Positions 17,492-27,345 of a DNA stretch of 64,000 bases are shown piece after piece. Numbering within the stretch: the first letter of the stretch is position 1; every line of letters starts with the position of its first letter. This DNA is from Pseudocitrobacter corydidari (GTDB lineage: Bacteria; Pseudomonadota; Gammaproteobacteria; Enterobacterales; Enterobacteriaceae), in assembly GCF_021172065.1 (NCBI RefSeq), contig NZ_CP087880.1, positions 2,084,583 through 2,148,582 of the forward strand, written 5' to 3'. The position numbers and the translations under genes were made by a program. The notes below the pieces were generated by a model. It was not told the DNA's origin, made no database searches, and was given only the letters and a program-made list of their open reading frames with translations.

Positions 17492-17833
17492 ATGAACCAG
17501 GCAACCCGTAAACCGACCACTCCCGGTGATATCCTGCTGTATGAATTTCTGGAGCCGTTAAATCTTAAGATTAACGATCTTGCAGAGATGCTCCAGGTAC
17601 ACCGCAATACGGTCAGCGCGCTGGTCAATAACAACCGTAAGCTGACAACAGACATGGCCTTCAGGTTGGCGATTGTTTTTAATACTTCTGCTGAATTCTG
17701 GCTAAATCTGCAATCTGCCATCGATATCTGGAAGATTGAAAACAATCCGCGTACTCAGCTTGAGTTGAGCCGCATCATCACGGCAGAGGACTTCATTGCT
17801 GCGCGTAAACAACAGGCGAAGGATGTTGCTTGA
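17492..17833 (+). CDS. higA: HigA-family antitoxin, XRE-type DNA-binding protein
   Basis: A 113-residue HigA-type antitoxin with a helix-turn-helix at residues about 26-60 (LNLKINDLAEMLQVHRNTVS and ALVNNNRKL), the typical GDILLYEFLEPL entry motif and TSAEFWLNLQSAIDIW after the helix-turn-helix. It should neutralise the HigB toxin 53 bp upstream and repress the shared promoter. The 3' end lies 2 bp from that of the convergent rcdA. Confidence 0.92.
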   Translation: MNQATRKPTTPGDILLYEFLEPLNLKINDLAEMLQVHRNTVSALVNNNRKLTTDMAFRLAIVFNTSAEFWLNLQSAIDIWKIENNPRTQLELSRIITAEDFIAARKQQAKDVA

Positions 17834-17835
17834 CG

Positions 17836-18378
17836 TTATAAACCCGCAATCCTCCCCACCGTTTCCCGTATCTGCGCCTTGGTCAGCGGCTGGCGGTCGG
17901 TGACAAAATGTAGCGTCATCCCTTCAATAAACGCATCCAGCGCGCGGGCGGTTGCCGGGTCAAACCACTGTTCCAGCGTTTGCTGGCTACGCTGCATCCA
18001 GTTTTGCATCACGCCTTTCAGCGCCGGGCGATTGCTGGCAAAGGCATATAACTGATACATCAGCGTCATGTTACGCGGCGTGGTGACTTCACTGCTAAAG
18101 ATAAGCTGAGTGATTGCATCGCAGGCGGCTGTGGGGGCTTCAACCTCACAGAAAAAGTCGCGATACTCCTGAGACATCCGTTCGGTGAATACCGTGAACG
18201 CCTCCACCAGTAATGCTTCAATGCCGTCAAAGTAATAGGTCATCGAACCCAGCGGGACATCGGCACAACTGGCGATTTTGCGGTGCGTAACGGCGCTGAT
18301 GCCGTGGGCGGCGATGGTTTCCAGCGTGGCGTCCAGGATGCGCTCCCGGCGCTGCGGATCGTTGGGTCGACGGGCCAT
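17836..18378 (-). CDS. rcdA: TetR-family transcriptional regulator RcdA
   Basis: A 180-residue TetR-family regulator (E. coli RcdA/YbjK 178). The N-terminal helix-turn-helix lies at residues about 10-55 ([17 protein letters not shown] and [23 protein letters not shown], written in parts). The C-terminal domain binds an unknown ligand. In E. coli RcdA activates csgD and so affects biofilm. It is divergent from ybjJ, with a TGTACA-type operator in the gap (18398-18411) that probably serves autoregulation. Confidence 0.93.
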   Translation of the reverse strand: MARRPNDPQRRERILDATLETIAAHGISAVTHRKIASCADVPLGSMTYYFDGIEALLVEAFTVFTERMSQEYRDFFCEVEAPTAACDAITQLIFSSEVTTPRNMTLMYQLYAFASNRPALKGVMQNWMQRSQQTLEQWFDPATARALDAFIEGMTLHFVTDRQPLTKAQIRETVGRIAGL

Positions 18379-18397
18379 ATTTCTCCTCGTTTGTTTA

Positions 18398-18411
18398 TGT
18401 ACAAATGTACA
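18398..18411. promoter_or_regulatory. Candidate RcdA operator
   Basis: TGTACA-AA-TGTACA is a near-perfect palindrome in the 75-bp gap between rcdA and ybjJ, 20 bp upstream of the rcdA start codon. Position and symmetry fit a TetR-family autoregulatory site that could also affect ybjJ. Confidence 0.55.
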
Positions 18412-18453
18412 CAGCCTTGCTAGTGTTGTCGCATTATTTCTTCAACTTCACTA

Positions 18454-19662
18454 ATGGATGCGAAAGTGACGCCCCGCAAAGCCCTACAGTTGCGCATGTA
18501 TGCGCTGTTTATGTTCTTCTTTTTACCGGGATTGCTGATGGCCTCGTGGGCGACACGCACGCCGGCCATCCGCGATATTTTATCGGTCTCGACGGCGGAG
18601 ATGGGCATTGTGCTGTTCGGGCTATCGGTAGGCTCAATGAGCGGTATTCTTTGCTCGGCTCCGCTGGTGAAACGTTTTGGTACGCGCACGGTCATTCGCA
18701 CCACCATGTCCTGCGCGTTGGTCGGAATGCTAATTTTAAGCATCGCACTTTGGTTCAGCTCAGCGTGGATTTTTGCCGCCGGGCTGGCGGTGTTTGGCGG
18801 CAGCTTTGGCGCGGCGGAAGTGGCCATTAATGTTGAAGGCGCCGCCGTTGAGCAAGAGATGAAAAAAACCGTGCTGCCGATGATGCACGGTTTTTACAGC
18901 TTCGGCACCCTGATAGGCGCGGGCGTTGGAATGGCGTTAACCGCGTTTGGTCTACCCGCAATGTGGCATATTGCCCTTGCGGCGCTGGTGGGCATCGCGC
19001 CTATCGCCATTGCCATTCGGGCAATCCCCGAAGGTACTGGCAAAAACACCACAGACGGCACACAACATAACGAGAAAGGCGTTCCCTTCTGGCGCGATAT
19101 GCAACTGATGCTGATAGGCGTCGTGGTACTGGCAATGGCCTTTGCCGAAGGGTCGGCCAATGACTGGTTGCCGCTGCTGATGGTTGACGGTCACGGGTTT
19201 AGCGCGAAGTCCGGGGCGTTGATTTACGCCGGTTTCACTCTGGGCATGACCCTTGGCCGCTTTACCGGTGGCTGGTTCATTGACCGCTACAGCCGCGTGA
19301 CGGTAGTTCGCGCCAGTGCGCTGATGGGCGCGCTGGGTATCGCGCTGATTATCTTTGTCGATGTCGACTGGGTTGCTGGCGTATCCGTGATTTTATGGGG
19401 GCTGGGCGCGTCGCTGGGCTTCCCGTTAACCATTTCCGCCGCCAGCGATACCGGCCCGGATGCGCCGACCCGCGTGAGCGTGGTCGCCACCACCGGATAT
19501 CTTGCTTTTCTTGTCGGGCCGCCGCTGCTGGGCTTCCTCGGCGAACATTATGGTCTGCGCAGCGCCATGCTTGCCGTGCTGGCGCTGGTGCTGGTCGCTG
19601 CGCTGGTGGCGCGAGCGGTGGCTAAACCTGAACCCAACGTTGTGATGGAGAGTAATGGATGA
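18454..19662 (+). CDS. ybjJ: MFS transporter YbjJ
   Basis: A 402-residue major-facilitator transporter, the same length as E. coli YbjJ, with 12 predicted membrane segments. Motif-like elements include [18 protein letters not shown] near the N-terminus and [14 protein letters not shown] in the middle loop. The substrate is unknown. Its stop codon overlaps the ATG of ybjI (ATGA), so the two are translated together; the phosphatase might act on what the transporter moves. No strong ribosome-binding site is visible before the ATG. Confidence 0.93.
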   Translation: MDAKVTPRKALQLRMYALFMFFFLPGLLMASWATRTPAIRDILSVSTAEMGIVLFGLSVGSMSGILCSAPLVKRFGTRTVIRTTMSCALVGMLILSIALWFSSAWIFAAGLAVFGGSFGAAEVAINVEGAAVEQEMKKTVLPMMHGFYSFGTLIGAGVGMALTAFGLPAMWHIALAALVGIAPIAIAIRAIPEGTGKNTTDGTQHNEKGVPFWRDMQLMLIGVVVLAMAFAEGSANDWLPLLMVDGHGFSAKSGALIYAGFTLGMTLGRFTGGWFIDRYSRVTVVRASALMGALGIALIIFVDVDWVAGVSVILWGLGASLGFPLTISAASDTGPDAPTRVSVVATTGYLAFLVGPPLLGFLGEHYGLRSAMLAVLALVLVAALVARAVAKPEPNVVMESNG

Positions 19663-20471
19663 GTATCAAACTGATTGCAGTCGACATGGATGGCACCTTC
19701 CTCAGCGATGCGAAAACCTATAATCGCGAGCGCTTCCTGGCTCAGTACCAGCGCATGAAGCAGCAAGGTATCCGCTTCGCGGTCGCCAGCGGCAACCAGT
19801 ATTATCAGCTCATCTCCTTCTTCCCGGAGATTGTTGATGAAATCGCATTTGTTGCCGAAAACGGCGGCTGGGTGGTGGATGCCGGAGAAGATATCTTCAA
19901 CTGCAGTATTCCGAAGCAGCATTTCATGGACGTGGTGCGTTATCTGCAAACCCGAACCGAACTGGAGATCATCGCCTGCGGGAAACAGAGCGCTTACACG
20001 CTAAAACACTACGATCGGGCATTCAAAGATATTGCCATCCGCTACTATCATCGCCTGGAAGAAGTGGATAATTTCGAGAATATTGAAGATACCTTCCTGA
20101 AGTTTGGTCTCAACGTTCCGGATACTCTGGTACCCGAGATGCAAAAACTGATTCATGAAGAAGTAGGCGATATGCTCACCGCCGTCACGACCGGCCATGG
20201 CAGCATCGACCTTATCGTTCCCGGCGTTCATAAAGCGAACGGTCTGCGCTTGCTACAGGCGCGTTGGGGGATTGACGACAGCGAAGTTCTGGCCTTTGGC
20301 GACAGCGGCAACGATATCGAAATGCTCCAGCAGGCGGGCTACGGTTTCGCGATGGCGAATGCGTCGGACGTGGTGAAGTCAGTGGCGAAGTATCGCGCAC
20401 CGCATAATAACGAAGAAGGCGTGCTGAACATTATTGAGAAAGCGTTGAACGGCGAAGCCCCGTTCGCCTGA
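19659..20471 (+). CDS. ybjI: HAD-superfamily sugar phosphatase YbjI
   Basis: A 270-residue Cof-type HAD phosphatase (E. coli YbjI 271). Motif 1 is AVDMDGTFL with the nucleophile Asp 9, motif 2 is the serine in AVASGNQ, and the C-terminal motif is [12 protein letters not shown]. coli YbjI hydrolyses flavin mononucleotide and some sugar phosphates in vitro. It is coupled to ybjJ by a 4-bp overlap and is convergent with mdfA across a shared hairpin. Confidence 0.94.
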   Translation: MSIKLIAVDMDGTFLSDAKTYNRERFLAQYQRMKQQGIRFAVASGNQYYQLISFFPEIVDEIAFVAENGGWVVDAGEDIFNCSIPKQHFMDVVRYLQTRTELEIIACGKQSAYTLKHYDRAFKDIAIRYYHRLEEVDNFENIEDTFLKFGLNVPDTLVPEMQKLIHEEVGDMLTAVTTGHGSIDLIVPGVHKANGLRLLQARWGIDDSEVLAFGDSGNDIEMLQQAGYGFAMANASDVVKSVAKYRAPHNNEEGVLNIIEKALNGEAPFA

Positions 20472-20477
20472 ATGACT

Positions 20478-20498
20478 GCCCGGCAGATATTGCCGGGC
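20478..20498. terminator. Hairpin between the convergent ybjI and mdfA genes
   Basis: GCCCGGCA (20478-20485) and TGCCGGGC (20491-20498) form a perfect 8-bp stem with a 5-base loop. There is no long T run on either side, so it may act as a bidirectional but weak terminator. Confidence 0.6.
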
Positions 20499-20505
20499 GC
20501 ACACA

Positions 20506-21741
20506 TTATTGCGGTTGGTTGCTGCTGCCTACCGATTTGTCTTTCAGGAAGAAGACAACCGCCACCAGCCACAGCACACCGTTCGCCAGGTTGAAGAGGC
20601 TGAACAGCCCGTTCCCGCCCTGCAGGTACATGTGTTTGCTCACTTCGATACCGACGGTAAAAATCAGCATCTGCAACATGCCCATCGCCGCCGAAACGGT
20701 GCCTTTGCTCATATCGCTGGCAAACAGCGTCAGTCGCACCAGGCCGGCATTCGCCACACCAATACCAAAAGCATAAACGCTCAATCCCGCCGTCATCCAC
20801 AGATAGGCGTGTGAGGAAACGACCGTCGCTGCCGCCGCCAGTACTAAACCAGCCACAATCGGCCAACCGCCCATGATAATCAGTGAACGCACGGAACGGC
20901 GAGAGGTCAGGCGCGCCAGCGTCAGGTTACCGGCGATCAGCGCGCCGAAGATAGGCACCTGTAACAGGCCATATTCATAGCTGCTGGCCTGCTCACCGCT
21001 GATAATAATCACCGGCGATTGGGCAATCCATGCCAGTAACGGCAGGCTAACAAAACCTGTCGCCAGCGCCCCCGCCAGGAAACGCCCATTTTTAAGCACC
21101 AGCGCGTAATCACGGCCTAACTCACCGAGCGAGAGCTTTTCGCCGATACGCGTGGCGGTTTCCGGCATTGCGCGGAACAGGCCGCCGAAAGCGACAACCG
21201 AGAGCAAGGCGAACAGCACAAACATACCTTCCCACGGCGCAACATGGACCCAGGCCGCACCGACCAACGGGCCGAGCAATGGCGCAATCAGCGCAACGTT
21301 TGCCATCAGCGCGGTAATTTTAATGCAGGTGGCTTCGTCGAAAGATTCCTGAATCGCCGCATAGCCCACCGCGCCGATAAAGCACAGGCTGACCCCTTGC
21401 AGGAAACGCAGGAAAATAAACTGTTCGATATTGTGCACCAGCAGCGTGGCCAGACAGGTGACGATAAACCACACCACGCCGGTCAACATCACCGGGCGGC
21501 GGCCAATACGATCCGACAGCGGCCCCAGCAGCCACTGTAAAAACATGCCGCCTGCCATATAAGCCGTCATCGAGGTGGGAACCCACTCGTTGCCCGCGTT
21601 GAATTGTTCCACCACCGCCAGCATACCCGGCTGAATCATATCGTTGCCGATATAGGTGGAGAATTCGTACAGCACCAGACAGAGCGGAAAAAGCAGCGCC
21701 TGACGGCCCAGACGTTTGCCGGAAAGAGAGGGATTACTCAT
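20506..21741 (-). CDS. mdfA: Multidrug/proton antiporter MdfA
   Basis: A 411-residue MFS efflux pump (E. coli MdfA 410) with 12 membrane segments. The acidic residue of the first helix lies in [15 protein letters not shown], which holds the Glu and Asp important for cation and proton coupling in E. coli Mdf[14 protein letters not shown] is MFS motif A. The ATG at 21741 ([14 protein letters not shown]) matches the family start; the frame runs open to 21834 without similarity. It exports cationic and neutral drugs and supports alkali tolerance in E. coli. Confidence 0.95.
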   Translation of the reverse strand: MSNPSLSGKRLGRQALLFPLCLVLYEFSTYIGNDMIQPGMLAVVEQFNAGNEWVPTSMTAYMAGGMFLQWLLGPLSDRIGRRPVMLTGVVWFIVTCLATLLVHNIEQFIFLRFLQGVSLCFIGAVGYAAIQESFDEATCIKITALMANVALIAPLLGPLVGAAWVHVAPWEGMFVLFALLSVVAFGGLFRAMPETATRIGEKLSLGELGRDYALVLKNGRFLAGALATGFVSLPLLAWIAQSPVIIISGEQASSYEYGLLQVPIFGALIAGNLTLARLTSRRSVRSLIIMGGWPIVAGLVLAAAATVVSSHAYLWMTAGLSVYAFGIGVANAGLVRLTLFASDMSKGTVSAAMGMLQMLIFTVGIEVSKHMYLQGGNGLFSLFNLANGVLWLVAVVFFLKDKSVGSSNQPQ

Positions 21742-22008
21742 TACCAAAACTAACTCAGTGTAAAAACGCGCAAGTTTAATCCACAGGTCGTAGTGACGAT
21801 AGTAAATTATCGCCTGGATGTAATATTTCCGCACAATTTTACTCGTTTAAGGTTTGCTTAACCTTGAACAGGTATAGTGTGCTGAATTCAACGAGTTAGC
21901 CTGATGAGCACGTGCGCGTGAGAGCGGAATTAAGACAATCCCTCTTTACCGCTGCGGTTAAGCTTTTTAAGGTATCGGTCATTAATCTGTCATAAAAGTC
22001 TGGATGTT

Positions 22009-22617
22009 ATGCTGGAAATCCTGAACCACCAACTCTTCGCGCTGTTGAACGCCACCCCCGCTTCGGCGCAGTGGTTAATCACCCTGGCGACCTTTATCGC
22101 CCGCGACCTTATCTCTATCGTTCCCTTCCTGGCGGCTGCGCTCTGGCTTTGGGGACCGAAACAGCAGGTTTGCGCCCAGCGTCAGCTGGTAGTCAAAACT
22201 GCGCTGGCGATTGTCGTCGCCCTGACGCTTTCATGGGTTGTGGGCCATCTTTTCCCGCACGATCGTCCGTTTGTCGATGGCGTGGGTTACAACTTCCTGC
22301 CGCATGCCGCAGACGATTCCTTCCCAAGCGATCACGGCACGGTGATTTTCACCTTCGCCCTCGCCTTCCTGTTCTGGCACCGTTTGTGGTCCGGCGCGAT
22401 ATTAATGGTTATCGCCTGCGCGATCGCCTGGTCACGCGTGTACCTTGGCGTACACTGGCCCATCGATATGCTCGGCGGTTTCCTGAGCGGCCTTATCGGC
22501 TGCCTGACTTCACAGATGCTCTGGCATCGCTTTGGCTCTCAGGTCTATCAGCGCCTGCAATCACTCTACCGTATGCTTTTCTCCCTTCCCATCCGCAAGG
22601 GTTGGGTGCGTGACTAA
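22009..22617 (+). CDS. ybjG: Undecaprenyl-diphosphate phosphatase YbjG (PAP2 family)
   Basis: A 202-residue inner-membrane lipid phosphatase (E. coli 198) that recycles undecaprenyl pyrophosphate for cell-wall synthesis. The PAP2 signature is complete: the KQQ/HDRPF region, PSDHGTVIF, and SRVYLGVHWPIDMLGG with the catalytic histidine. About five membrane segments flank these motifs, which face the periplasm. It stands alone between mdfA (divergent) and deoR. Confidence 0.94.
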   Translation: MLEILNHQLFALLNATPASAQWLITLATFIARDLISIVPFLAAALWLWGPKQQVCAQRQLVVKTALAIVVALTLSWVVGHLFPHDRPFVDGVGYNFLPHAADDSFPSDHGTVIFTFALAFLFWHRLWSGAILMVIACAIAWSRVYLGVHWPIDMLGGFLSGLIGCLTSQMLWHRFGSQVYQRLQSLYRMLFSLPIRKGWVRD

Positions 22618-22686
22618 GCCGTCAGGCACAGGTAATATGACAGGCTGACTCCGGCGCCCTGCCGGAGCTGGCCCGGTAGAGGAAAC

Positions 22687-23445
22687 ATGGAAACACGACG
22701 CGACGATCGGATTGGTCAACTCATTCAGGCATTAAAGCGCAGCGATAAACTGCATCTTAAAGAAGCCGCGGCGCTGTTGGGCGTTTCAGAAATGACGGTT
22801 CGCCGTGACCTGAATAGCCAGAGCGGGCCGGTGGTGCTGCTCGGCGGCTACATCGTTCTCGAACCGCGTAGTGCCTCGCATTATCTCTTAAGCGATCAAA
22901 AAACGCGCCTGGTGGATGAAAAGAAGCGCGCGGCCCAGCATGCTGCGCAGTTGCTGAAAGCGCATCAGATGGCCTTTTTTGATTGTGGCACAACGACGCC
23001 GTGGATCATTGACGCTATTGATAATGATCTGCCCTTTACCGGGGTTTGCTATTCGCTTAACACCTTCCTGGCGTTACAGGAAAAACCCCACTGTCACGTG
23101 ATCCTCTGCGGCGGTGAGTTTCACGCCAGCAACGCCATCTTTAAACCGTTAAGCGAGCACGACACGCTGGCCCATATCTGCCCGGATATCGCCTTTTATT
23201 CGGCGGCTGGTATCGACATTGTTCAGGGTGCAACCTGCTTTAACCTCGAAGAGTTACCGGTAAAACACTGGGCGATGCGCCAGGCGCGCTACCATGTGCT
23301 GGTGGCGGATCACAGTAAATTTGGCAAGATACGCCCTGCAAGAATGGGCGCGCTGGACAAGTTTGATGTACTGGTCAGTGATACAGCCCCGGAACGGGCT
23401 TTACTGGATTACTGCAAAGAAAAGAATATTGAAATGGTGTGGTAA
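22687..23445 (+). CDS. deoR: Deoxyribose operon repressor DeoR
   Basis: A 252-residue DeoR-family repressor, identical in length to E. coli DeoR. The N-terminal winged helix-turn-helix (residues 9-45) reads IQALKRSDKLHLKEAAALLG followed by SEMTVRRDL, and the C-terminal phosphosugar-sensing domain includes AFFDCGTTTP. It represses deoxynucleoside catabolism genes elsewhere and senses deoxyribose-5-phosphate. A GAGG ribosome-binding site precedes the ATG. Confidence 0.95.
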   Translation: METRRDDRIGQLIQALKRSDKLHLKEAAALLGVSEMTVRRDLNSQSGPVVLLGGYIVLEPRSASHYLLSDQKTRLVDEKKRAAQHAAQLLKAHQMAFFDCGTTTPWIIDAIDNDLPFTGVCYSLNTFLALQEKPHCHVILCGGEFHASNAIFKPLSEHDTLAHICPDIAFYSAAGIDIVQGATCFNLEELPVKHWAMRQARYHVLVADHSKFGKIRPARMGALDKFDVLVSDTAPERALLDYCKEKNIEMVW

Positions 23446-23456
23446 GTATAAGAATT

Positions 23457-23487
23457 AACATCATACGGATGATTCCCGTATGATGTT
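23457..23487. terminator. Strong hairpin after deoR
   Basis: AACATCATACGG (23457-23468) pairs perfectly with CCGTATGATGTT (23476-23487) around a 7-base loop. It lies between deoR and the convergent small genes; no T run follows, so termination strength is uncertain. Confidence 0.6.
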
Positions 23488-23516
23488 AATCACTCTTCGT
23501 GGCGATAAATATATAT

Positions 23517-23729
23517 TTAGTCTATATATCCATCGTCCTTCATTTTGGTGTTTTCGCAATATTCTCGTCGACATAAACCGACAACCAATACCACAACATC
23601 CAGTACGCCAGCGGTAATAGATATTTTAATAAATGTCCAGCCATTAAGTGGGACAAACCACAGCTGAATCAACGCCAGACATGACCATGCCACCAGAATA
23701 ATCAGACAGACAATGATGGTTGTTTTCAT
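23517..23729 (-). CDS. Small hypothetical membrane protein
   Basis: A 70-residue protein with two clear hydrophobic segments (residues about 3-25 and 33-52) and a charged cytoplasmic tail (CRREYCENTKMKDDGYID). I recognise no family. Its ATG overlaps the stop of the preceding DUF4177-like gene by 4 bp (ATGA), which strongly supports real translation and a two-gene operon. E. coli K-12 has no counterpart between deoR and dacC. Base composition is more AT-rich than the neighbours, which suggests acquisition. Confidence 0.65.
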   Translation of the reverse strand: MKTTIIVCLIILVAWSCLALIQLWFVPLNGWTFIKISITAGVLDVVVLVVGLCRREYCENTKMKDDGYID

Positions 23730-23938
23730 ATGTCTCTTTCAAGGACAATGACGTAGGCTTCGCGCATAAAAAACAGCAGCATGCGGCGATTATCCTTTTC
23801 CATCGTCACAACTCGCCAACCCTCTTTGGCATTTTTATTCAGAAAATCACTTAACTTAACAGGATTGACTTTGGATCCCCCCAGAAGCAGGCTTCCCAGC
23901 ATACCTTCTTGATATATAACGGCTTTATATTCCTTCAC
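23726..23938 (-). CDS. DUF4177-like small protein
   Basis: A 70-residue protein, MKEYKAVIYQEGMLGS at the start and REAYVIVLERDI at the end, with LSDFLNKNAKEGWRVVTMEKD in between. This is the pattern of the DUF4177 family (short strand, helix with N...GW, two strands). Function is unknown. It overlaps the small membrane protein gene by 4 bp and is first in this tiny operon. Some DUF4177 proteins accompany membrane partners, so a protein-protein role is possible but unproven. Confidence 0.65.
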   Translation of the reverse strand: MKEYKAVIYQEGMLGSLLLGGSKVNPVKLSDFLNKNAKEGWRVVTMEKDNRRMLLFFMREAYVIVLERDI

Positions 23939-24078
23939 GAGCGTATCTCTAATAAAAATAAATAATAGTTAGAAATTCTCTTATTCACTAAAAATAAGAA
24001 TGAGCCAATCGAATGGCCGTACTATTATCGGGGTGAGTCAACGAGAGACAATTTAGAAAATCTTAATGACATTTTAAG

Positions 24079-24104
24079 AAAAAGCGGGCGAAGGATTTCG
24101 CCCG
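24079..24104 (-). terminator. Rho-independent terminator of dacC
   Basis: On the minus strand CGGGCGAA, a 4-base loop and TTCGCCCG (24085-24104) are followed by CTTTTT. It lies 11 bp after the dacC stop codon. Confidence 0.9.
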
Positions 24105-24115
24105 TTTGGAAGGGA

Positions 24116-25318
24116 TTAAGAGAACCAGCTACCAAACCATTCGTGGAATTTCATCAGCACGAAATCGAGCATCCGGTTAAAGAACCCGCCCTCTTCCACG
24201 GCTTCCATCACGATCAGCGGACGCTGTTCGATAGTTTTGTCATTCAGTTTAAAGTCGATGGTCCCGACAACCTGGCCTTTTTTCAGCGGCGCGGTAAGCT
24301 GCGGCTGCGTCAGGGTATAGCTGGCTTTCAGGTTTTTCAGTTGCCCTTTCGGAATGGTAATTGAACCCGCTTCGCCCGCGCCAAGCTTCGCTTCGCTGGT
24401 ATCACCAAACCAGACGCGCTGCGTCACAAAGGTGGCGTCCGGTTTAATCGGGGTCACGGTTTCGAAGAAGCGGAAGCCCCAGGTCAGCAGTTTTTCTGAT
24501 TCGCCAAAGCGGATGCGGTCCGTTTTGGTGCCGAGTACCACGGAAATCAGGCGCATTTCTCCCTGACTGGCAGACGCCACCAGGTTATAGCCCGCCCCTG
24601 CGGTAGTGCCCGTTTTCACGCCATCAACGTTCAGGCTGGAGCTCCACAACAGACGGTTACGGTTTGGCTGGCGGATGTTGTTAAAGGTGAACTCTTTCTC
24701 TTTGTGAATCGCGTACTCGTCCGGCACATCGTGGATCATGGCTTTGGTCAACAAGGCCATATCGCGCGCAGTACTGAACTGCCCCGGCGCATCAAGGCCG
24801 TGGACGGTTTTGAAGGTGGTATTGGTGAGGCCAATTTTCTGCGCGTAGCCGTTCATCAGACTCACGAAGGAGTCCTGGCTGCCTGCAACGTAGTCCGCAA
24901 TGGCGATACTGGCGTCGTTACCGGACTGGATAATCACACCTTTATTCAGGTTCTCGACGGAAACCTGCTCGCCTGGCTTCAGGAACATGACGGAAGAGCC
25001 GCGCAGCGCCGGGTTGCCGGTCGCCCACGCATCTTTTCCGATGGTGACCATGTCGGTCGGCTTAATTTTGCCCGCTTTCAGCGCCTGGCCCACCACGTAG
25101 CTGGTCATGATTTTGGTCAGGCTGGCCGGGTCCAGTTTTTCGTCCGCATTCCCTTCGGTTAACACTTTACCGCTGGAGTAATCCATCAGGATCCACGCAC
25201 GTGCGTCAATAGACGGCGCATCAGGAAGTTGTTCCGCCGCCTGCACAGCAGGTGCGACAAGAAGTAAAAGAGCAGAGCCCGCAACCAGGCTTCGAAGGGA
25301 AAAAGCATCACGCGTCAT
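24116..25318 (-). CDS. dacC: D-alanyl-D-alanine carboxypeptidase DacC (penicillin-binding protein 6)
   Basis: A 400-residue PBP6, the same length as in E. coli, that trims the terminal D-Ala of peptidoglycan pentapeptides. It has a signal peptide to about residue 27 (APAVQA-AEQ). The serine-peptidase motifs are SLTK (nucleophile serine), SGN and [11 protein letters not shown]-terminal amphipathic anchor ([15 protein letters not shown]) tethers it to the inner membrane. The ATG at 25318 fits the family; another ATG at 25339 is in frame. It is divergent from gstB. Confidence 0.95.
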   Translation of the reverse strand: MTRDAFSLRSLVAGSALLLLVAPAVQAAEQLPDAPSIDARAWILMDYSSGKVLTEGNADEKLDPASLTKIMTSYVVGQALKAGKIKPTDMVTIGKDAWATGNPALRGSSVMFLKPGEQVSVENLNKGVIIQSGNDASIAIADYVAGSQDSFVSLMNGYAQKIGLTNTTFKTVHGLDAPGQFSTARDMALLTKAMIHDVPDEYAIHKEKEFTFNNIRQPNRNRLLWSSSLNVDGVKTGTTAGAGYNLVASASQGEMRLISVVLGTKTDRIRFGESEKLLTWGFRFFETVTPIKPDATFVTQRVWFGDTSEAKLGAGEAGSITIPKGQLKNLKASYTLTQPQLTAPLKKGQVVGTIDFKLNDKTIEQRPLIVMEAVEEGGFFNRMLDFVLMKFHEWFGSWFS

Positions 25319-25559
25319 AAAAGCCACCCAAGTATCCATTCCAAAAAAAACACGCCACTACCGTAACCGTGCTGCACCAGGCGGTGAGTAATAACGTATA
25401 AACTCTCTCAAAGAAACAGTGAGTTGGTAAAGTTTGTTAAGTTTACGCAAGATCCCAGGGATGTGCGAAAATCCTGAACAATTTTTTGATCAAGATTGCC
25501 TAATGCCCAGGATTGAATCACCATGCTGATACGTACTGATACGAAACACTGGGGTGATT

Positions 25560-26186
25560 ATGATTACGCTGTGGGGACGCAATAACTCAACGAACGTGAA
25601 AAAGGTCCGCTGGACGCTGGAAGAGCTGGAATTACCTTATCAGCAGATCATGGCGGGCATGGAGTTTGGTTTGAACCACGACGCCGAATTTCTGGCGCTC
25701 AATCCCAATGGCCTGGTGCCGCTGCTGAAAGATGACGAAGCCGGTGTTGTGCTGTGGGAGTCAAATACTATCGTGCGTTATCTGCTAGCCCAGTACGGCC
25801 AGGGACGCCTGTGGCAGGATTCACCGGCAACGCGCGCGCAGGGCGAGAAATGGATGGACTGGGCCAATGATACCCTCGCCCCGAGCCATCGCCTGATCCT
25901 GATGGGGCTGGTCAGAACGCCGCCGGAAAAGCGCGACCACGCGGCGATTGAAAAAGCCATCGCCCAGTGCGAACCCCTGCTGACGATTCTTGATGCCGAA
26001 CTGGCGAAACAACGTTGGTTATCGGGCGAGGAATTTGGCCCCGGCGATATTGCGGTCGCGCCGTTCATCTACAACCTGCTGGAAACAGTAAAAACCTGGC
26101 AGCCGCATCCGCATCTGACGCGCTGGTATCAGCAGCTTGCGGATCGCCCGGCCTTCCAGAACGTGGTGATGATCCCCGTCACCTGA
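25560..26186 (+). CDS. gstB: Glutathione S-transferase GstB
   Basis: A 208-residue cytosolic glutathione transferase (E. coli GstB/YliJ 208). The N-terminal thioredoxin-fold domain has [12 protein letters not shown] and the NPNGLVPLL and ESNTIVRYL glutathione-site segments; the C-terminal domain is helical. E. coli GstB has activity toward bromoacetate and related compounds. The ATG at 25560 is preferred over an in-frame GTG at 25554. It ends 6 bp from the convergent LacI-family gene. Confidence 0.93.
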   Translation: MITLWGRNNSTNVKKVRWTLEELELPYQQIMAGMEFGLNHDAEFLALNPNGLVPLLKDDEAGVVLWESNTIVRYLLAQYGQGRLWQDSPATRAQGEKWMDWANDTLAPSHRLILMGLVRTPPEKRDHAAIEKAIAQCEPLLTILDAELAKQRWLSGEEFGPGDIAVAPFIYNLLETVKTWQPHPHLTRWYQQLADRPAFQNVVMIPVT

Positions 26187-26192
26187 TGCCAT

Positions 26193-27203
26193 TCAGGTAC
26201 GCTGGCTGCTGCCGCGTACCTGTAATTTCCCCACCAGCCGGACGTGCGTGGCGACATCATCGCCGTCACATAAATATGCCACCGCCATTCTGCCAAGCTC
26301 GCTGTAGGCTAACTGTACGCTGGTGAGTCTCGGCGTTAACTGATGTGCAATTCGCTGATCGTCATAGCCGCACACCAGAATGTCATCGGGCACCTTAATA
26401 TTGAGCGTCGCCAGCGCCTGATAGCAGCCAAGCGTCATCCAGTCGCTGGCGCAAAATATCGCCTGCGGCGGCTGCGGTAATTTCATTAGCTCAAGCGTAG
26501 CGTTAAATGTCGCATTCAATGACCAGTCCGTCGGCTTAATTAACGCCTCATCAATGGCGATTCCCGCCTGCTCCAGCGTCTGACGATAGCCTTCCAGACG
26601 CAGAACGCTGGCGTCCATCCATTCATCCCCGGTAATGTGTGCGATACGCGTCACGCCCTGCTCCAGCAGATGATTCACTATCTGACAGGCATTCGCGCGA
26701 TCGTCCGGCAGAAATGTCGGTAACAGTGGCCGCGCTGGGTCGTACTGATTCAGGAGCACGACCGGGACATTGAGCAGCGGCTCAAACGGAGAAAAATCAA
26801 ACGCCCGTGTCGTTGGGCTCGCCAGAATCACGCCCGCGCACTTACGCCCCGCCAGCTGCTGGATGATTTGCCGCGCCATTTCAAAATCATCGCCATAGTC
26901 ATAAACAGTCAGCAACGTATCCCGCTGCCAGGCCGTACTGCTGGCTTCGCTTAGTGCGTCGATAAAGGGATCATAACCGTCCATACCGCAAAGCAGTAAT
27001 GCAATCTCTTCCTGCCCTTCCTGGCGGTGCGCCACGGCGATTTTCTTATAGCCCAGCTTCTGCGCCGCCACGAAGACGCGCTCACGCGTATCGTCGCTCA
27101 AACGCACCGCCCGACTATTGTTCAGCACCAGCGATACGGTGGCCTGTGACACCCCCGCTTCCCTGGCAATATCGCTCATGGTTATCTTATTTTTCTTTTG
27201 CAT
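26193..27203 (-). CDS. LacI-family transcriptional regulator
   Basis: A 336-residue repressor-type protein. The helix-turn-helix and hinge region at residues about 8-55 reads TMSDIAREAGVSQATVSLVL followed by NNSRAVRLSDDTRERV. The periplasmic-binding-like effector domain follows, with FCASDWMTLG and VCGYDDQRIAHQLTP. It is divergent from a glycoside hydrolase and a sugar-binding protein, with a palindrome between them (27303-27331), so it probably controls those genes in response to an oligosaccharide. E. coli has no gene here between gstB and yliI. Confidence 0.9.
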   Translation of the reverse strand: MQKKNKITMSDIAREAGVSQATVSLVLNNSRAVRLSDDTRERVFVAAQKLGYKKIAVAHRQEGQEEIALLLCGMDGYDPFIDALSEASSTAWQRDTLLTVYDYGDDFEMARQIIQQLAGRKCAGVILASPTTRAFDFSPFEPLLNVPVVLLNQYDPARPLLPTFLPDDRANACQIVNHLLEQGVTRIAHITGDEWMDASVLRLEGYRQTLEQAGIAIDEALIKPTDWSLNATFNATLELMKLPQPPQAIFCASDWMTLGCYQALATLNIKVPDDILVCGYDDQRIAHQLTPRLTSVQLAYSELGRMAVAYLCDGDDVATHVRLVGKLQVRGSSQRT

Positions 27204-27302
27204 TTCGGCTCCTTATCGCTGCCGACTATAGCACAAAACATCTACGACTTTTTTGTGAACAAAACGGCAAAATGCCAGGAATTTTATTGCGTGCACTACG
27301 CA

Positions 27303-27331
27303 GGTAATAAATATTAGCTAATATTATTACC
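27303..27331. promoter_or_regulatory. Candidate LacI-family operator in front of the glycoside hydrolase
   Basis: AATATTAGCTAATATT (27310-27325) is a perfect 16-bp palindrome, flanked by GGTAAT (27303-27308) and ATTACC (27326-27331), which extend the symmetry with one extra base on the left. It ends 14 bp before the hydrolase ATG, where binding would block transcription or elongation. The even, centred symmetry is that of LacI-family sites, though the centre is GC rather than the usual CG. Confidence 0.65.
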
Positions 27332-27345
27332 AATGGAGAATACTC

